Source of the DNA: Azohydromonas lata NBRC 102462
GTDB taxonomy: Bacteria; Pseudomonadota; Gammaproteobacteria; Burkholderiales; Burkholderiaceae_C
Direction of reading: 5' to 3'
Assembly: GCF_001571085.1 (NCBI RefSeq)
Contig: NZ_BCTC01000019.1
Span: 19,155-83,154 of the forward strand
Length of the DNA: 64,000 nt
Within the stretch, counting starts at the first letter, position 1. Every line of letters begins with the position of its first letter. Of the stretch, positions 1 through 11,022 are shown one piece after another. Below the pieces are notes generated by a model. That model ran no database searches. It worked only from the letters and a program-made list of their open reading frames with translations, and was not told where the DNA came from. Position numbers and translations under genes: made by a program.

Positions 1-326
1 TTGACGGGAGGCTTGCCGGTGATGATGCCGCCGAGCATGACGGCGCCCATGACCATCAGCGCGTTCGGGTCGCCCTTGCTGGCATTGACGAACTGCGCCA
101 GGCCGATGGCGCCGGCCGCGCCACCCTTGTTGTCATAGTTGACGGACGATGCGGCACCCGCCTCCATCAAGGCCTTGCCCAGGGCGCGGCCGGTGGTGTC
201 CCAGCCGCCGCCGGGGTTGGCGGGGATCATCATCTTGAGATTGGCACCGGCGGCGCGGGCCGACAGCGGCAGCGCACCCACGGCGGCCAGCGCGGCCAGG
301 GAACGCAGGAAAGTGTCTCGACGCAT
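1..326 (-). CDS. Bug/TctC-family solute receptor, N-terminal fragment
   Basis: Periplasmic solute-binding receptor of a tripartite tricarboxylate transporter; only the first ~108 residues are in the window and the rest lies beyond the left edge. Visible are an N-terminal signal with an Arg-Arg start (MRRDTFLRSLAAL, then AAVGALPLSARA), the mature start, and the family pattern PANPGGGWDTTGRALGKAL, which forms the ligand pocket in Bug proteins. It is divergent from tctDE (98 bp between start codons), the usual arrangement when the two-component system controls uptake of a tricarboxylate or related organic acid. The ligand cannot be told from this fragment. Confidence 0.85.
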   Translation of the reverse strand, partial: MRRDTFLRSLAALAAVGALPLSARAAGANLKMMIPANPGGGWDTTGRALGKALMEAGAASSVNYDNKGGAAGAIGLAQFVNASKGDPNALMVMGAVMLGGIITGKPPV

Positions 327-424
327 GGATGTCTCCTTGTTGTCTTGAGGGCTGGGGGGATTCTTGAAATTGGCGCTGTCGATCGGCTGTCAAACACATC
401 AGGGAAATTACGGAGCTGTAGCGC

Positions 425-1105
425 ATGAGATTGCTGCTGGTGGAAGACGATGCGGCCATGCAGGCCGCCATGCAGCGCTCGCTGGAGCGCCGCGGCATCC
501 AGGTGAGCACCTGCGGCGACGGCGCCCGCGCGCTGGAGCGCTGGCGCGCGGCGGTGCCCGACGCCGTGGTGCTGGACCTGTCGCTGCCCAACGTGGACGG
601 GCTGCAGGTGCTGGCGCAGGCGCGCGCGGAAGGGCTGGACGCCCCGGTGCTCATCCTCACCGCGCGCGGCACGGTGGGCGACCGCGTGCTGGGCCTCAAC
701 ACCGGCGCGGACGACTACATGGCCAAGCCTTTCGACCTGGACGAGCTGGAGGCACGTCTGCGCGCCCTGGTGCGCCGCCGCGGCGGGGGCAACGGCAGCG
801 GCGCCGTGGAGCCGCCAAGCTGGTGCGGGCTGCGGGTGGATGCCGCCAGCGGCGCCGTCTACCACCTGGACAAGCCGCTGGAGCTGGCCCCGCGCGAGGC
901 GGCGCTGCTGCGCGCGCTGCTGGGCAAGCCCGGGCACGCGGTGGCCAAGGAGCGGCTTTTCGACATCGTGTTCGCGGGCGACGCCGCGGTACAGCCGGAG
1001 GCCATAGAAGTCGTGGCCTACCGGCTGCGCAAGAAGCTGGGCGCCACCGGCGTGCAGCTCGTGACGCTGCGCGGCCTGGGCTACTTGCTGCAGGCGCCGG
1101 CGTGA
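425..1105 (+). CDS. tctD: TctD-like OmpR-family response regulator
   Basis: DNA-binding response regulator, 226 aa. An N-terminal receiver domain (residues ~1-115) begins MRLLLVEDD, has the phosphoacceptor Asp at about residue 51 in VVLDLSLPN, a conserved Thr in LILTARG and the Lys in MAKPFDLDE. A C-terminal winged-helix domain (~130-226) ends YRLRKKLGATG...LRGLGYLL. Its stop overlaps the GTG start of the kinase gene by 4 nt, so the pair is translationally coupled. It lies divergent from a TctC/Bug receptor, so activation of tricarboxylate uptake is the likely role (inference from context). A GGAG ribosome site precedes the ATG. Confidence 0.88.
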   Translation: MRLLLVEDDAAMQAAMQRSLERRGIQVSTCGDGARALERWRAAVPDAVVLDLSLPNVDGLQVLAQARAEGLDAPVLILTARGTVGDRVLGLNTGADDYMAKPFDLDELEARLRALVRRRGGGNGSGAVEPPSWCGLRVDAASGAVYHLDKPLELAPREAALLRALLGKPGHAVAKERLFDIVFAGDAAVQPEAIEVVAYRLRKKLGATGVQLVTLRGLGYLLQAPA

Positions 1106-2553
1106 CGGCGGCCACCGGCCCAAACGGCAAGGACGCCGCCGTGCACGCCGCGCGGCTGTCGCTGCGCGCGCGGCTGCTGCTGGGCATCCTGGTGCCGGTG
1201 CTGGCGCTGGTGAGCTTCAACGCCTGGAGCCTGTACCGCCAGGCGCTGCGCGCGGCCGACCTGGCCTACGACCGCACGCTGCTGGCCTCGGCGAAATCCA
1301 TTGGCGAGATGCTTTTCCTCACGCGCGACGGCGGGAAGGTGCGGCTGCATGCGACCGTGCCCTACGCGGCGCTGGAGGCCTTCGAGGCCGACAACCGCAG
1401 CCGCCTCTTCTACCGCGTCAACGGCTTCAACGGCGAGCTGCTGTCGGGCTTCGAAGACTTGCCCCGCTGGCAGGGGCGCATTCCCGACCGCCCGGCCTAC
1501 GCGGCCCTCGTGGACTTCTACGACGGCACCTACCAGGGCATGCCCGTGCGCATGGCCGTGCTGCTGCAGCCGGTGGCTTCCGACCTGGGCCAGGGCATGG
1601 CGACCATCCAGGTGGCCGAGACGCTGGAGCTGCGCCGCTCGCTGGCGCGCGAGATGCTGCTGGATGCGCTGTGGCGCCAGGGGCTGCTGGTGGTGGTGAT
1701 TGCGCTGGTGGTGGTGTGGGTGGTGCAGCGCGCCACGGCGCCGGTGCGCCGCATCAGCGAGGAGGTGGCCGCGCGCGACGAAGCGGCGCTGTCGCCCATC
1801 CATGCGCCGGACGCGCCCCGCGAGCTGCAGCCGCTGATCGCCGCCACCAACGCCGTGATGGCGCGGCTGGCGCAGGCGGCGGCGCAACAAAAGCGCTTCG
1901 TGCGCGACGCCTCGCACCAGTTGCGCACGCCGCTGGCGGTGCTCAAGGTGCAGGTGCAGTCGGCGCTGCGCGGCGACGTGGCGCCGCAGGAAGGGCTGCA
2001 GGAGATCAACACCACGGTGGACCGTGCGAATCAACTCGTGAACCAGATGCTGGCCCTGGCCAAGGTCGAGCAGTTGCGCCGCCAGCAGGACGCGCCGGTG
2101 AGCGATTGGGCCGCCATCGTCCACGCGCTGGCGCTGGAGCTCTCGGCGCTGATCGCGCAGCGCAACCTGGACTTCGAGCTGGACCTGCAGGACGGCCCTG
2201 CCCTCGTGCACGCCCACGAATGGTCGCTGCGCGAGCTCACCCGCAATTTGCTGCACAACGCCATACGCCACACGCGGGCGCTGCTGCTGGTGCGGCTGCA
2301 GCACATCGACGGGCAGGCCGTGCTCACCATCCGCGACGACGGGCCGGGCCTGGCGCCGCAGGTGCGCCGCCATCTGTTCGAGCCCTTCGCCTCCGGCAGC
2401 CCGGGCGGCTCCGGCCTTGGGCTTGCGATTTGCCACGAAATCGCCATGTCGCTGGGTGGCCGCATCGAGCTGCTGGACCGGGGCGCGGGCGACCGCACCG
2501 AAGGCCTGGACGCCGTGGTGCGCCTGGCACTGTCCGACAATCGCGCCCAATGA
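1102..2553 (+). CDS. tctE: TctE-like sensor histidine kinase
   Basis: Membrane sensor kinase partner of TctD, 483 aa from a GTG start inside the tctD stop (GTGA overlap). The order is an N-terminal membrane helix (LLLGILVPVLALVSFNAW), a periplasmic sensor region of ~140 residues, a second membrane helix (GLLVVVIALVVVWVV), a HAMP-like linker, the H-box ASHQLRTPLAVL with phosphorylated His at about residue 272, the N-box ELTRNLLHNAIRHT, and ATP-lid motifs IRDDGPGLAP and GGSGLGLAI. No earlier start gives a plausible N-terminus. It ends in an ATGA overlap with the next gene, so hslR is probably on the same transcript. Confidence 0.87.
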   Translation: MTAATGPNGKDAAVHAARLSLRARLLLGILVPVLALVSFNAWSLYRQALRAADLAYDRTLLASAKSIGEMLFLTRDGGKVRLHATVPYAALEAFEADNRSRLFYRVNGFNGELLSGFEDLPRWQGRIPDRPAYAALVDFYDGTYQGMPVRMAVLLQPVASDLGQGMATIQVAETLELRRSLAREMLLDALWRQGLLVVVIALVVVWVVQRATAPVRRISEEVAARDEAALSPIHAPDAPRELQPLIAATNAVMARLAQAAAQQKRFVRDASHQLRTPLAVLKVQVQSALRGDVAPQEGLQEINTTVDRANQLVNQMLALAKVEQLRRQQDAPVSDWAAIVHALALELSALIAQRNLDFELDLQDGPALVHAHEWSLRELTRNLLHNAIRHTRALLLVRLQHIDGQAVLTIRDDGPGLAPQVRRHLFEPFASGSPGGSGLGLAICHEIAMSLGGRIELLDRGAGDRTEGLDAVVRLALSDNRAQ

Positions 2554-2987
2554 TCGAACTACCTCTTCAGGAACGCGTCCGGCTGGACAAGTGGCTGTGG
2601 GCAGCCCGCTTCTTCAAGACACGCGGGCTGGCGTCCGAGGAAATCGGCAAGAACCGCATCAGCGTCAACGGCCAGGTGGCCAAGGCCTCGCGCGAATTGA
2701 AAGCCGGCGACCGCGTCTCCTGGCGCCAGCAAGGCGTGCTGCGCGAAGTGGAGGTGCGCGCCCTCAGCGAGGTGCGCGGCCCCGCGCCGCTGGCGCAGGC
2801 GCTGTACGCCGAAACCCCGGAAAGCCTGGAGGCCCGCCGCGTCGCCGCCGAGCAGCGGCGCCAGGGCATTGAGCCGGCGCAAAGCATCGTCAACGGCCGG
2901 CCCACCAAGCGCGACCGGCGCGACATCGAGCGCGAGCAGCGCCAGCGCGTCGGATGGGACCGCTGGAGCGCCAAGCTCAGGGATTGA
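2550..2987 (+). CDS. hslR: Hsp15-like S4-domain RNA-binding protein
   Basis: Heat-shock protein 15 family, 145 aa (E. coli 133). The S4 RNA-binding fold fills residues ~8-70: VRLDKWLWAARFFKTR, then ISVNGQVAKASRELKAGD. A basic C-terminal tail (RPTKRDRRDIEREQRQR) follows. In E. coli Hsp15 binds free 50S subunits that still carry a nascent chain and helps recycle them after heat stress. The ATG overlaps the tctE stop by 4 nt (ATGA), so translation is coupled to a sensor kinase although the likely functional partners are the chaperone genes that follow. Confidence 0.85.
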   Translation: MIELPLQERVRLDKWLWAARFFKTRGLASEEIGKNRISVNGQVAKASRELKAGDRVSWRQQGVLREVEVRALSEVRGPAPLAQALYAETPESLEARRVAAEQRRQGIEPAQSIVNGRPTKRDRRDIEREQRQRVGWDRWSAKLRD

Positions 2988-3036
2988 AGGCAGCCCGCCC
3001 GTTCTGAACCGGCCGCATCTTTTTTGCATTGACCCT

Positions 3037-3064
3037 CTTGAAGCCCGGGAGATCGTCCCCAGGT
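3037..3064 (+). promoter_or_regulatory. candidate sigma-32 promoter of grpE
   Basis: A -35-like CTTGAAG (3037-3043), a 13-nt spacer and a -10-like CCCCAGGT (3057-3064) match the heat-shock consensus CTTGAAA / CCCCATNT closely. It lies 27 bp before the grpE start and downstream of hslR, so grpE can be induced independently of the tctDE transcript. No transcript data; sequence match only. Confidence 0.7.
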
Positions 3065-3091
3065 GTCGAGGCGTTGGAGTGACACACACCC

Positions 3092-3673
3092 ATGAACCAG
3101 ACCGACAACACCACGACCCCCGACGCGGCCCACGTGCCGCCGGCCGCCGACCACACCACCGCCGCTGACGCCGGCTCGGCCCCCAACGGCGCCGCCGAGG
3201 CGCAGGGCGCAGCCCCCTCGCTGGAGCAGCGCCTGAGCGAGCTGGAAGCGCGCCACGCCGAGGTGTCCGAGGCCTACCTGCGTGCCAAGGCCGAGACCGA
3301 AAACGTGCGCCGCCGCTCCGAGGAGGAGATGGCCAAGGCGCGCAAGTTCGCCGTCGAGTCCTTCGCGGAGAGCCTGCTGCCCGTCAAGGACAGCCTGGAA
3401 GCGGCCGTCGCCAACCCCGGCGCAAACACCGCGCAGGTGCTCGAAGGCGTGCAGGCCACGCTGCGCCAGCTCAGCCAGGCCCTGGAGCGCAACAAGGTGG
3501 TGGAAGTGGCCCCGCCCGCGGGCACGCGCTTCGACCCCCACCAGCACCAGGCCATCAGCATGATTCCCGCCGAGCAGGAGCCCAACACCGTGGTGACCGT
3601 GCTGCAAAAGGGCTACCTGATCGCCGAGCGCGTGCTGCGCCCGGCCCTGGTGACGGTGGCCGCCCCCAAGTGA
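3092..3673 (+). CDS. grpE: nucleotide exchange factor GrpE
   Basis: Cytoplasmic nucleotide-exchange factor that releases ADP from DnaK, 193 aa. An acidic, Ala/Pro-rich, probably disordered N-terminus (~1-45) leads into the long dimerisation helix ([32 protein letters not shown]). The C-terminal beta domain contains the family signature with FDPHQHQAI and ends [20 protein letters not shown]. It is preceded by a sigma-32-like promoter and followed by dnaK and dnaJ, the canonical chaperone order. Length and motifs are normal. Confidence 0.95.
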   Translation: MNQTDNTTTPDAAHVPPAADHTTAADAGSAPNGAAEAQGAAPSLEQRLSELEARHAEVSEAYLRAKAETENVRRRSEEEMAKARKFAVESFAESLLPVKDSLEAAVANPGANTAQVLEGVQATLRQLSQALERNKVVEVAPPAGTRFDPHQHQAISMIPAEQEPNTVVTVLQKGYLIAERVLRPALVTVAAPK

Positions 3674-3694
3674 AAACCAAGGCGGCGGCGCGGA

Positions 3695-3722
3695 CTTGAA
3701 AGTTCCGTGCCTGGCCGCACTT
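3695..3722 (+). promoter_or_regulatory. candidate sigma-32 promoter of dnaK
   Basis: CTTGAAA (3695-3701) is a perfect heat-shock -35; after 13 nt comes CCGCACTT (3715-3722), a weaker fit to CCCCATNT. It sits in the 91-bp grpE-dnaK gap, ~42 bp before the dnaK ATG. A second start here would let DnaK be made in excess of GrpE. Confidence 0.55.
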
Positions 3723-3764
3723 CCCAGAACAACCAGACATCCTCCCTGAGATCAGGAGCAAAAC

Positions 3765-5726
<1,962 letters not shown>

Positions 5727-5759
5727 CGCGCCGCTAAAGCCTGACTGACTTCTGAAACA

Positions 5760-5797
5760 CCCCCGTGTGGGCTTTGAGGCGCACACGGGGGCTTTTT
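5760..5797 (+). terminator. intrinsic terminator between dnaK and dnaJ
   Basis: CCCCCGTGTG (5760-5769) pairs with CACACGGGGG (5782-5791) around a 12-nt loop, then CTTTTTG. This is a perfect 10-bp stem with a U-tract, ending only 20 nt before the dnaJ ATG. It is probably a partial terminator setting the DnaK:DnaJ ratio, because no room is left for a separate dnaJ promoter downstream. Confidence 0.85.
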
Positions 5798-5816
5798 GCA
5801 TAGAGCATCCATTGCC

Positions 5817-6971
5817 ATGGCAAAGCGTGATTACTACGAGGTCCTTGGACTGGCCAAGAACGCCAGCGAAGAGGACATCAAGAAGGCCTACCGCAAGCTG
5901 GCCATGAAATACCACCCTGACCGCAATCAGGGTGACGATGCCAAGAAGGCCGAGGAGAAGTTCAAGGAGGCCAAGGAGGCCTACGAGATGCTCTCCGACG
6001 GGCAAAAGCGCGCCGCCTACGACCAGTACGGCCACGCGGGCGTGGACCCCAACATGGGCGCGGGGCGTGGTCCGGGGCCGGAAGGCTTCGGCGGCTTCGC
6101 GGAAGCCTTCGGCGACATCTTCGGCGACCTCTTCGGCCAGGGCGGCGGAGCCGCTGGCGGCCGGCGCGGCCCCGGCGGCCAGCAGGTCTACCGCGGCGGC
6201 GATCTCAGCTACACCATGGAGATCACGCTGGAGGAGGCGGCCAACGGCAAGGAAACGCAGATCCGCATCCCGAGCTGGGAGACCTGCGAAACCTGCCACG
6301 GCAACGGCGCCAAGCCCGGCACCTCGCCCAAGCCCTGCCCTTCGTGCGGCGGCTCCGGCACGGTGCACCTGCGCCAGGGCTTCTTCAGCATCCAGCAGAC
6401 CTGCCCGCACTGCCACGGCACGGGCCGCATCATTCCCGAGCCCTGCCCAACGTGCTCCGGCGCGGGCAAGCTGCGCAAGCAAAAGACGCTGGAGGTGAAG
6501 ATCCCCGCCGGCATCAACGAGGGCATGCGCATCCGCTCGGCCGGCAACGGCGAGCCCGGCACCAACGGCGGCCCGCCGGGGGATCTCTACATCGAGATCC
6601 GCATCAAGCAGCACGAGATCTTCGAGCGCGACGGCGACGACCTGCATTGCACCGTGCCCGTGGGCATGACGCTGGCCGCCCTGGGCGGCGCGGTGGAAGT
6701 GCCCACGTTGGGCGGCAAGGCCGAGATCGAGCTGCCCGAGGGCACCCAGCACGGCAAGACGTTCAGGCTGCGTGGCAAGGGCATCAAGGGCCTGCGCTCC
6801 AGCTACCCGGGCGACCTCTACTGCCACGTCGCGGTGGAGACGCCCGTCAAGCTCACCGAGCACCAGCGCAAGCTGCTCAAGGAGCTGGACGAGTCCTTCC
6901 GCAAGTCCGGCGACCGCCACTCGCCCAACGCCAAGAGCTTTACCGACCGCATCAAGGACCTCTTCAAGTAG
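5817..6971 (+). CDS. dnaJ: Hsp40 co-chaperone DnaJ
   Basis: DnaK co-chaperone, 384 aa from ATG 5817. The J domain (1-~70) has the catalytic HPD in MKYHPDRNQ; a Gly/Phe-rich linker ([19 protein letters not shown]) follows. The zinc centre has four CxxCxGxG repeats: [24 protein letters not shown] and [10 protein letters not shown]-terminal substrate-binding beta domain ends the protein. An in-frame TTG 21 nt upstream lies inside the preceding terminator and is not a credible start. Translation depends on read-through of that terminator. Confidence 0.97.
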   Translation: MAKRDYYEVLGLAKNASEEDIKKAYRKLAMKYHPDRNQGDDAKKAEEKFKEAKEAYEMLSDGQKRAAYDQYGHAGVDPNMGAGRGPGPEGFGGFAEAFGDIFGDLFGQGGGAAGGRRGPGGQQVYRGGDLSYTMEITLEEAANGKETQIRIPSWETCETCHGNGAKPGTSPKPCPSCGGSGTVHLRQGFFSIQQTCPHCHGTGRIIPEPCPTCSGAGKLRKQKTLEVKIPAGINEGMRIRSAGNGEPGTNGGPPGDLYIEIRIKQHEIFERDGDDLHCTVPVGMTLAALGGAVEVPTLGGKAEIELPEGTQHGKTFRLRGKGIKGLRSSYPGDLYCHVAVETPVKLTEHQRKLLKELDESFRKSGDRHSPNAKSFTDRIKDLFK

Positions 6972-7043
6972 GCCGCGCGGGCGCTCCGGGTCCGATAGGC
7001 AGTCGAGCGGACCCGGGTCGCCGGGCGACGCTCGCCACAAGGC

Positions 7044-7081
7044 AAAAAGCCCCGCGGCTGCACAGGCCGCGGGGCTTTTTT
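7044..7081. terminator. bidirectional terminator, dnaJ and LtaS-like gene
   Basis: AAAAAGCCCCGCGGC ... GCCGCGGGGCTTTTTT: a 10-bp GC stem flanked by an A-run on one side and a T-run on the other. It lies between two convergent genes and can stop transcripts from both. Confidence 0.88.
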
Positions 7082-7106
7082 GTGCGCGTGGCGCGCCGGC
7101 CGGTCC

Positions 7107-9047
7107 TCAGTGCAACGGCATGGCCGACAGGCGCAGCTCGCCCTTCCTGTAGGCCTTGGCGGGCACCTGGTAGTAGGCGATGGCCTCGTCGCGCAGGCGG
7201 CGGCTGAGCGCGTCGTCCTGGGCGATCTCCTGGCCGGACTCGGCATCGACCACGCGCGAGCGCGCGCCGGGCTTGAGCTCGACCACGCGCCCCTCCTCGT
7301 ACAGGCCCACCGTCTGGTAGTTGGCCAGCAGCGCGCGCTGGTGCGTCTGGCCCTCGCGCAGGATGTCCTGGCCGAAGAAGCGGCTGTGGTAGCTGAAATT
7401 CAGCAGGCCCAGCAGCGTGGGCGCCACGTCGATCTGCGAGGCGATGCTCTCCACCCGCCCCGGCGCGACGTGCTTGGGCGCGTAGATCACCATGGGGATG
7501 TGGTAGTTGTCCGGCGGCAGCTCCTGGCGGCCGCGGCCGTTGTGGGTGTGGTCGGCCACGATGACGAAGACGGTGTCGTCGAACCAGGGCTTTTGCCTGG
7601 CGCGCTCGATGAAGTCGCCAATGGCCCAGTCGGTGTACTTCACGCCGCCCTCGCGCCCGGTCTTGGACGGGATGTCGATGCGCCCGGCCGTGTAGGTGTA
7701 GGGCCGGTGGTTGGACGTCGTCATGACGTGGGCAAAGAAAGGCTTCTTGGCGGCGGCGCGGGCATCGAGCTCGCGCAGGGTGAGGCTGAAGAGGTCCTCG
7801 TCGGCCACGCCCCAGATGTTCTCGAAGTGGATCTCGTCGGCCTTGAGCGCCGTGCGGTCGATGACGGTGTAGCCGTTGCCCCCGAAAAAGGCATTCATGT
7901 TGTCGAAGTAGCCGTAGCCGCCGTAGATGTAGAGCGGCTCGTAGCCCTTGCTCTTGAACACCTCGCCCACGGTGAAGAGGTCGCCGTTGTCCGGGCGCTT
8001 GACGATGGAGTGGCCCGGCGTGGGCGGCACGCTCAGCGACAGCGCCTCCAGCCCGCGCACCGTGCGCGTGCCCGTGGCGTAGAGCCGCGTGAAGAGCAGC
8101 CCGTCCTTGGCCAGGCGGTCCAGGTGCGGCGTGAGGCCCTCCTGGTTGCCGAAGCTGCCCAGGAAGCTGGCCGAGAGGCTTTCCACCGACACCAGCACCA
8201 CGTTGAGCCGCTTCTCCGGCCCCTGGTGCTCCACGTCACGGTCAAACGGGTTGGCGGCCGACGGGCTGCCCAACGTGCGCGACAGCGTGGCGGCGGCCTG
8301 CGCGTCCGGCACGGTGCTGTAGAAGCGCTCGTAGTCGATCTCGTTGTGCCAGAAGGCGTGCCAGAAGTCGAAGTAGCCGTTGCCCGCCAGCTCGTTGGCT
8401 TGGGCGTCTTCGCTGAACTCCTTGTAGCGCGCGTCCAGGCTGACGTAGGCCAGCACCGGAGCGGCAGCCAGCGCCAGGGCGGCCACGGCGCGGCGGCGCC
8501 AGGACAGGGCGAAGTCGCTCCACAATTGCGGCCGGCTCAGCCGGCGCACCAGCAGCACCCACAGCGTCAGCGCCACCGCGCCCACGGCCGAGAGCAGCAG
8601 CGGCATGTTGTAGGACTCGCGGATGTTGCCCAGCACCTCGTTGGTGTAGACGAGGTAGTCCACCGCGATGAAGTTGAAGCGCGAGGCGAACTCGTTCCAG
8701 AAGGTGAATTCCGACGCGGCGACGAACACCGCCAGCACGCACAGCGGCAGCAGCAACGCCAGCAGCGTCCAGCGCAGCCCGCGCGTGCGCCGTGCCGGCC
8801 AGGCCAGCAGCAGCCAGCCCAGCGGCGGCAGGAAGAAGGTGGCCACCCCCAGGTCGAACAAGGCGCCTATGCCCAGGATGGGCAGCAGCCGCCACGGCAG
8901 CACCAGCGACCACTGGCCGTTGAAAGCCAGCAGGCCCAGCCGCACCAGGGCGTTGAAGAGCACGAAGCCCAGCACCAGCGGCACCAGGGGTTTCAAGCGC
9001 TGAGGAAACCACCGAGTCAGGCCGGCGCCCGCGAAAGCATTGGACAT
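7107..9047 (-). CDS. LtaS-family membrane sulfatase-fold transferase
   Basis: Membrane-anchored alkaline-phosphatase-superfamily enzyme, 646 aa from ATG 9047. Residues ~1-200 carry about five hydrophobic helices (for example LVPLVLGFVLFNALVRLGLLA and LLPILGIGALFDLGVATFF); the rest is an extracytoplasmic sulfatase-fold domain. Metal and active-site motifs include LVSVESLSAS near the domain start, the likely Thr nucleophile in ATGTRTVRGLEA, and FVIVADHTH near the end. Gram-negatives have no lipoteichoic acid, so the enzyme probably moves phosphoglycerol or phosphoethanolamine onto a glycan or lipid (family inference). It is divergent from an EptA-type transferase. A longer reading to 9209 adds a Pro/Arg-rich stretch unlike a membrane-protein N-terminus. 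Confidence 0.85.
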   Translation of the reverse strand: MSNAFAGAGLTRWFPQRLKPLVPLVLGFVLFNALVRLGLLAFNGQWSLVLPWRLLPILGIGALFDLGVATFFLPPLGWLLLAWPARRTRGLRWTLLALLLPLCVLAVFVAASEFTFWNEFASRFNFIAVDYLVYTNEVLGNIRESYNMPLLLSAVGAVALTLWVLLVRRLSRPQLWSDFALSWRRRAVAALALAAAPVLAYVSLDARYKEFSEDAQANELAGNGYFDFWHAFWHNEIDYERFYSTVPDAQAAATLSRTLGSPSAANPFDRDVEHQGPEKRLNVVLVSVESLSASFLGSFGNQEGLTPHLDRLAKDGLLFTRLYATGTRTVRGLEALSLSVPPTPGHSIVKRPDNGDLFTVGEVFKSKGYEPLYIYGGYGYFDNMNAFFGGNGYTVIDRTALKADEIHFENIWGVADEDLFSLTLRELDARAAAKKPFFAHVMTTSNHRPYTYTAGRIDIPSKTGREGGVKYTDWAIGDFIERARQKPWFDDTVFVIVADHTHNGRGRQELPPDNYHIPMVIYAPKHVAPGRVESIASQIDVAPTLLGLLNFSYHSRFFGQDILREGQTHQRALLANYQTVGLYEEGRVVELKPGARSRVVDAESGQEIAQDDALSRRLRDEAIAYYQVPAKAYRKGELRLSAMPLH

Positions 9048-9218
9048 GGGTACTGCAGGGCCCCGCGCTGGAGCCGGCTGGAAAAGAAAAGGCCAGGCGA
9101 ATGCCGGGCCGGGCGCAGTGTGGCGGCGGTGTCTGAAGAGCTTCTTAACACCCCGCGCACACGGTCTGGCGGGGCTTGCCGGGGGACGGCTTGTGCCGCT
9201 CGCCGACAATCACGGCCG

Positions 9219-10907
9219 ATGAGAAAAGGATTGTCATTTCCAGGCGGTACCGCAGCGCCCAACGGCGCGTGGACGCCGCAGGCTCTCGTGATCTTGTGCG
9301 CACTGTGGTGCGCAGGGCCGGGCAACTGGCCGCTGTGGCGGCAGCTCATGTCGCTGCCGGAGCTGCAGGGCGGTCGGCTCCCGCTGCTGGCTTCGTGCAT
9401 GGGCTTGGGCATCGCCGGGGTGCTGGCCGCACTGCTGGCGCCGCTGGCGTGGCCGCGGCTGGTCAAGCCGCTGTTGAGCTTCGCGCTGCTGTGCACCGCG
9501 GGGGCGGCGCACTTCATGGGCAGCTACGGCGTGGTGCTGGACACGACCATGATGGTCAACGTGCTGCAGACCGACGCGCGCGAGGTGCGCGACCTGCTGG
9601 GCCTGCCGCTGCTCTTGAGTTTCACGTTCCTGGCGCTGCTGCCGATGCTGTGGCTGTGGCGGCGCCCGCTGGCCCGCCCGGGGCTGTGGCGCGGTTTAAC
9701 CCGCAACGTGGCGATGTTCGTGGGTGGGCTGGCGGTGGCGGCGGGCCTGATCTACGCGACCTTCGCCGACTTCTCCTCGCTCATGCGCAACCACACCACG
9801 CTGCGCTACATGATCAGCCCCATCAACGGCTGGTACTCGTTCACGCGCGCCCTGGTGGACGAGCGCTCCACCCGCCGCGACGAACCGCCCGCCCCCGCCG
9901 GCCGCGATGCCGCGCTCGCCGCCCGCCGCGCCGGCACGCCGCCGCCGCTGCTGGTGCTGGTGGTGGGCGAAACGGCGCGCGCCGACCACTTCTCGCTCAA
10001 CGGCTACGGCCGGCCGACCAACCCGGGCCTGTCCAAGCTGCCGGTGGTGAGCTTTACCGACGTGACGTCCTGCGGCACCAGCACGGCCGCTTCGCTGCCG
10101 TGCATGTTTTCGCTGCTGGGCCGCGAGGGCTTTCAGTCGCTGAAGCAACCGCAGGAAAACCTGCTGGACGTGCTGCAGCACGCCGGGCTGGCCGTGCTGT
10201 GGCTGGACAACCAGTCCGGCTGCAAGGGCTTGTGCAATCGTGTGCACAACGCCATGGCCAGCGATCTGCCTGTCGGCGCGCCGCCCCTGCCGTCGCAACT
10301 TTGCAAGGCCGACGGCGAGTGCCTGGACATGGCGCTGCTGCACGGCCTGGACGAGCGCCTGGCGCAATTGCCTGCCGACCAGCGTGAGCGCGGCGTCGTG
10401 CTGGTGCTGCACCAGATGGGCAGCCACGGCCCGGCCTACTTCCTGCGCTCGCCGCCAAATGCGAAACCCTTCCAGCCGGAGTGCACCAACACCGCGCTGC
10501 AGCACTGCGACCCGCAGGCGCTGGTGAACGCCTACGACAACTCCATCGCCTACACCGACCAGGTGCTCACGGCGCTGACGGGCTGGCTGCAGCAGCGCAC
10601 CCAGGCCTGGACGCCGGGGCTGCTGTACGTGTCCGACCACGGCGAGTCCTTGGGCGAGAACAACCTGTACCTGCACGGCCTGCCCTACGGCATGGCGCCG
10701 CGCGCCCAAAAGCACGTGCCCATGGTCGCCTGGTGGCCACGGGCCACCGAAGCCGCCACGGGCCTGAGCCTGGATTGCCTGCGCCAGCGGCGCGACGAGG
10801 CGCTGTCGCACGACCACCTCTCCCACAGCGTGCTGGGCTGGATGCAGGTGCAAACCAGCGCCTACCGCCCCGAGCTGGACATTTTCAAAAGCTGCCGCAA
10901 GCCCTGA
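9219..10907 (+). CDS. eptA: EptA-like phosphoethanolamine transferase
   Basis: Inner-membrane enzyme that transfers phosphoethanolamine from phosphatidylethanolamine, typically to lipid A; 562 aa from ATG 9219. Five hydrophobic helices fill the first ~175 residues. The periplasmic sulfatase domain shows VVGETARADHFSLNGYGRPTNP (metal Glu), the nucleophile Thr in CGTSTAASLPCMFS, QMGSHGPAYF and YVSDHGESLGENNLYLHG. Paired cysteines in the catalytic domain suit the disulfides known in EptA/MCR enzymes. Family members can confer polymyxin resistance; the actual acceptor here is unknown. It begins 171 bp from the divergent LtaS-like gene. Confidence 0.88.
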   Translation: MRKGLSFPGGTAAPNGAWTPQALVILCALWCAGPGNWPLWRQLMSLPELQGGRLPLLASCMGLGIAGVLAALLAPLAWPRLVKPLLSFALLCTAGAAHFMGSYGVVLDTTMMVNVLQTDAREVRDLLGLPLLLSFTFLALLPMLWLWRRPLARPGLWRGLTRNVAMFVGGLAVAAGLIYATFADFSSLMRNHTTLRYMISPINGWYSFTRALVDERSTRRDEPPAPAGRDAALAARRAGTPPPLLVLVVGETARADHFSLNGYGRPTNPGLSKLPVVSFTDVTSCGTSTAASLPCMFSLLGREGFQSLKQPQENLLDVLQHAGLAVLWLDNQSGCKGLCNRVHNAMASDLPVGAPPLPSQLCKADGECLDMALLHGLDERLAQLPADQRERGVVLVLHQMGSHGPAYFLRSPPNAKPFQPECTNTALQHCDPQALVNAYDNSIAYTDQVLTALTGWLQQRTQAWTPGLLYVSDHGESLGENNLYLHGLPYGMAPRAQKHVPMVAWWPRATEAATGLSLDCLRQRRDEALSHDHLSHSVLGWMQVQTSAYRPELDIFKSCRKP

Positions 10908-10920
10908 ACTTTGCGGCGGG

Positions 10921-10943
10921 GCGGGCTTTGCAAGGCCCGCTTT
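10921..10943 (+). terminator. candidate terminator after eptA
   Basis: GCGGGC (10921-10926) pairs with GCCCGC (10935-10940) and CTT/AAG can extend the stem; only TTT follows. A modest hairpin just after the stop of the transferase gene. Confidence 0.4.
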
Positions 10944-11022
10944 GGATCGGGTGAATCCCTGCCGCACCCTGGCTGGGCCAGCGCTGAAAAGCGCCGCCCT
11001 CGCCGCCGCCGGCGGTGTCCGG

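Noticed and set aside
5796..5816. TTG start giving a DnaJ with seven extra residues
   Set aside because: The codon lies within the terminator T-run and the family begins MAKRDYYE at ATG 5817.
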